A stretch of 64,000 nucleotides of DNA, from the NCBI RefSeq assembly GCF_034314165.1, contig NZ_JAVIWK010000001.1, positions 2,619,001 to 2,683,000 on the forward strand, written 5' to 3'. The notes under the pieces are model-generated. The model worked only from the letters and a program-made list of their open reading frames with translations. It did no database searches and was not told the origin of the DNA. Positions 61,876-64,000 of the stretch are shown here, in pieces. The translations under genes were made by a program, and so were the position numbers. The stretch's first letter is position 1; every line of letters starts with the position of its first letter. This stretch comes from Pseudomonas sp. Bout1 (lineage in GTDB: Bacteria > Pseudomonadota > Gammaproteobacteria > Pseudomonadales > Pseudomonadaceae).

Positions 61876-62646
61876 TCAAGCCTCTTTACGGGCGGCGAAA
61901 AAGTCCGCCTCGCTGACAATTCGATTCACCAGGCGACCGACGCCTTCCACTTCAACGATCACCTCATCCCCCGGCACCACATCGGCCAGGCCTTCGGGCG
62001 TGCCGGTGGCGATCATGTCGCCGGGTTGCAGGGTCATGAAGCTGGACAGGTATTCGATCAAATACGGGATGTCGAAAATCATGTCCGAGGTCGAGCCTTC
62101 CTGGCGCAGTTCACCGTTGATCCAGGTGCGCAGCTTCAGGTTGCCGGGCTCTGGTACGTCAGCGACATCCACGATCCACGGGCCTACAGGCGTGGTGGCA
62201 TCGCGGTTTTTCACCCGCAGGTTGGGGCGGTAGTAGTTTTCCAGGTAGTCGCGGATGGCGTAGTCGTTGCACACGGTGTAGCCGGCCAGATACTCCAGGG
62301 CGTTCTCGCGCTTGACGTTGCGCGCCGGTTTGCCGATGACCGCCACCAGCTCGCACTCGTAGTGCATGTAGGCGACATTGTCCGGGCGCCAGGTCACCTG
62401 GTTGTGGCCGGTGTAGGTGCCGGGGGACTTGATGAACGCCAGCGGCTCGGTGGGCGGCTTGAAGGCCAGTTCGGCGGCGTGGTCGGCGTAGTTCAGGCCC
62501 AGGGCGAACATGCTGCCGGTGGCCGGTGGCAGCCATTCCACCTGGTCTTCGGCGAGCAGGCGGCCGTCGGCCAGGCGCACGGCGTTTTCAGCCTCGACCA
62601 GCACCGGATGAACTTCACCTTCAAAGCGAATACGGGCGTGTTTCAT
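61876..62646 (-). CDS. hpaG2: HpaG2, isomerase/decarboxylase subunit
   Basis: This 256-residue FAH-fold enzyme corresponds to the C-terminal half of the fused E. coli HpaG. It shows ALGLNYADHAAELAFKPPTEPLAFIKSPGTYTGHNQVTW, the metal-ligand pattern YECELVAVIGK, NDYAIRDYLENYYRPNLRVKNRD and ATGTPEGLADVVPGDEVIVEVEGVG. It decarboxylates 5-oxopent-3-ene-1,2,5-tricarboxylate. Its start overlaps hpaG1 by 4 bases (ATGA). Confidence 0.94.
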   Translation of the reverse strand: MKHARIRFEGEVHPVLVEAENAVRLADGRLLAEDQVEWLPPATGSMFALGLNYADHAAELAFKPPTEPLAFIKSPGTYTGHNQVTWRPDNVAYMHYECELVAVIGKPARNVKRENALEYLAGYTVCNDYAIRDYLENYYRPNLRVKNRDATTPVGPWIVDVADVPEPGNLKLRTWINGELRQEGSTSDMIFDIPYLIEYLSSFMTLQPGDMIATGTPEGLADVVPGDEVIVEVEGVGRLVNRIVSEADFFAARKEA

Positions 62647-63308
62647 GACAGCTCCTCTGCCTTGATGTGGTTGACCAGGCGGCCCAGGCCGCTGATCTCG
62701 ACTTCAACCGTGTCACCGGGTTGCACATCCACCCGGCCTTCGGGCGTGCCGGTGATCAGCACATCGCCCTCGTGCAGGGTCATGAACTCGCTGATCTCGG
62801 CGATCAACTGCGGGAGGCTGCGCACGAAGTTGGCGGTAGAGTTTTGCTGGCGCAGTTCACCGTTGACGAACAGCTTCACGCTCAATTGGTGCGGGTTGGC
62901 GACCTGGTCACGGGCCACCAGTTCCGGGCCCAATGCGCAGAAACCATCCCGGCACTTGGCTTTCACCGCCGGGCGGTAGTAGCTGTCTTCCGGCAGGCTG
63001 AACTCGTTGACGATGGTGTAGCCGGCCACGTGCTCCAGGGCGTTTTCGGCGCTGACCCGGCTGGCGCGCTTGCCAATCACTACCCCGAGTGCCGGGCCGG
63101 GTTGCAGGCGTTCACCCTGGGGGTGCAGCACTACGCCATCGTGGCCGTTGCGGGTGTTGGGCGTCTTGATGAACAGCACCGGTTTGACCGGTGGCTTCTG
63201 GTAAGGCGCTTGTTCGAATTCGACGAGACGTTGGTTCAGCAACCCCTGGTAGTTCAGCGCAACGCCGAACAGGGTGCCGTTCGCAACATCATGCAGGGCA
63301 CGGCTCAT
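62643..63308 (-). CDS. hpaG1: HpaG1, isomerase/decarboxylase subunit
   Basis: This 221-residue FAH-fold protein corresponds to the N-terminal half of enteric HpaG (about 429 residues). Here the halves are separate genes, as is normal in Pseudomonas. It shows FGVALNYQGLLNQRLVEFEQAPYQKPPVKPVLFIKTPNTRNGHDG, LGVVIGKRASRV where the acidic metal ligands of HpaG2 are replaced, and ITGTPEGRVDVQPGDTVEVEI. It is the first gene of the hpa operon, with candidate HpaR operators 54-87 bases upstream. Confidence 0.94.
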   Translation of the reverse strand: MSRALHDVANGTLFGVALNYQGLLNQRLVEFEQAPYQKPPVKPVLFIKTPNTRNGHDGVVLHPQGERLQPGPALGVVIGKRASRVSAENALEHVAGYTIVNEFSLPEDSYYRPAVKAKCRDGFCALGPELVARDQVANPHQLSVKLFVNGELRQQNSTANFVRSLPQLIAEISEFMTLHEGDVLITGTPEGRVDVQPGDTVEVEISGLGRLVNHIKAEELS

Positions 63309-63361
63309 GCTTTTCTCCTGGCAGTGGCGGGGCAGATTCGGGCCTGCTCCGTGGAATATTC

Positions 63362-63395
63362 GTTAACCTGTTAACGTTATAATTAAGATGTTAAC
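63362..63395. promoter_or_regulatory. Tandem candidate HpaR operators between hpaG1 and hpaA
   Basis: GTTAACCTGTTAAC (63362-63375) is a perfect GTTAA-N4-TTAAC palindrome. ATTAAGATGTTAAC (63382-63395) is a copy with one arm mismatch, 20 bases away (two helical turns). They sit in the divergent promoter region of the hpa operon and hpaA. Confidence 0.65.
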
Positions 63396-63451
63396 TATCG
63401 TCAAGCGTGGCAATATTTCAGGGCACTCAAAACAACAAAGAGAATGCAGTG

Positions 63452-64000
63452 ATGAGCGATCGTCAGCCGATCCCCAACATCAACATCGGGCAGGTCTACG
63501 ACCAGCGTTACAGCGATGCCGAGGTGCACTACGACAGGCTCGGCAACCTGGCGGGTTTTTTTGGCCGCAATATGCCGGTGCATCGCCATGACCGGTTTTT
63601 CCAGGTGCATTACGTCAAGACGGGCGCGGTGCGCGTCTATCTGGACGACCAGCAGTACCTCGAGTCCGGGCCGATGTTTTTCCTCACGCCGCCGACGGTG
63701 GCGCATTCGTTCGTCACCGAAGCCGATGCCGACGGCCATGTGCTGACCGTGCGCCAGCAACTGGTGTGGGCCTTGATCGACGCCGACCCAAGCCTGGCCC
63801 CGGGCGCGCAATTGCCGGCAGCCTGTGTGGCGCTGGCGCGGCTGGCGCCGGAGTTTCATCCCGAGGTGCGCCGCCTGGAGTTCCTGTTCGACGAGCTGTG
63901 CAGCGAGATCAACGCTCAGGCCAGCGGACGCGGCTCGGCCTTGGACAGCCTGACGCGCCTGATCATGATCAGCCTGCTCAGGCTTTGCGCCAATTCCCTG
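63452..64000 (+). CDS. hpaA: HpaA, AraC-family activator of 4-hydroxyphenylacetate catabolism (3' end outside window)
   Basis: The first 183 residues are visible and the frame is open to the window end. It begins MSDRQPIPNINIGQVYDQRYSDAEVHYDRLGNLAGFFGRNMPVHRHDRFFQVHYVKTG, the AraC-type cupin sensor domain with the HRHDRFFQVHY pattern of HpaA. The DNA-binding HTH region lies beyond 64000. It is divergent from hpaG1. In related genomes hpaA is followed by hpaBC, so those genes may lie just to the right. Confidence 0.9.
   Translation, partial: MSDRQPIPNINIGQVYDQRYSDAEVHYDRLGNLAGFFGRNMPVHRHDRFFQVHYVKTGAVRVYLDDQQYLESGPMFFLTPPTVAHSFVTEADADGHVLTVRQQLVWALIDADPSLAPGAQLPAACVALARLAPEFHPEVRRLEFLFDELCSEINAQASGRGSALDSLTRLIMISLLRLCANSL

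Noticed and set aside
60077..62233. Plus-strand ORF of 718 codons
   Set aside because: It is entirely antisense to hpaD, hpaE and part of hpaG2, with no family motifs and no ribosome site.

Overview
The window looks like chromosome of a fluorescent Pseudomonas. It is GC-rich with short gaps, carries many Pseudomonas-type REP sequences (GTGGGAGCTGGCTTGCC family), and encodes families typical of that group (DUF6482, DUF3156, FeaR, HpaR/HpaA, SfnB/DszC-like flavoenzymes). It falls into five blocks.

(1) 1-5.6 kb is the right end of a prophage: the end of a tail fibre gene, two small tail genes, a lambda R-type endolysin, a DUF6527 protein, and an Rz/Rz1 spanin pair with Rz1 nested inside Rz. Cargo genes follow, including an SRAP/YedK protein and a coiled-coil gene behind a perfect LexA box. 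The block ends at an attachment site made of a 3' fragment of tRNA-Pro(GGG) and that tRNA's terminator.

(2) 6.1-32.9 kb is one regulon for scavenging an unknown compound. It has two TonB-dependent receptors, two complete peptide/opine-type ABC importers with fused double ATPases, two SfnB/DszC-like flavoenzymes, a DszA/NtaA-like monooxygenase, an aldo/keto reductase, two GNATs, an MFS pump, an ABC exporter, and an SfnR-like sigma-54 activator with no sensor domain. All four transcription units that begin with a receptor or a binding protein have a GG-N10-GC sigma-54 promoter. Three of them also have a TGTT-N8-AACA palindrome exactly 72 nt upstream of the -24 element, which is probably the activator's binding site. 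DszC-like plus DszA-like enzymes under an SfnR-like activator suggest uptake and oxidative desulfurisation of an organosulfur compound under sulfur limitation. The substrate is unknown.

(3) 33-36 kb holds a small HrpK/HrpF-like protein and an operon of a DUF3833 lipoprotein, DUF6482 and an Fe-S photolyase-related protein. The operon lies behind a TGTACA-N12-TGTACA palindrome that matches the light-responsive LitR/PplR operator.

(4) 36.4-44.7 kb is a FeaR-linked aromatic-amine/aldehyde cluster: an aldehyde dehydrogenase, a two-component flavin hydroxylase, a porin, an APC permease, DUF3156 and FeaR. Next to it, at 44.8-50.0 kb, is an Rhs polymorphic toxin whose AT-rich tip looks like an ADP-ribosyltransferase, followed by its likely immunity gene.

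(5) 50.2-64 kb combines an amine-oxidation group (PuuB-like FAD oxidase, cupin, LuxR-type regulator, MoaF-like protein, two SDRs) with the complete homoprotocatechuate meta-cleavage operon hpaG1-G2-E-D-F-X-H-I, its MarR regulator hpaR, and the start of hpaA. Blocks 4 and 5 together can take tyramine- or dopamine-like amines through the aldehyde and (hydroxy)phenylacetate to central metabolites. A shared GTTAA-N4-TTAAC palindrome before hpaR, between hpaG1 and hpaA, and (degenerate) before feaR may tie these parts together.
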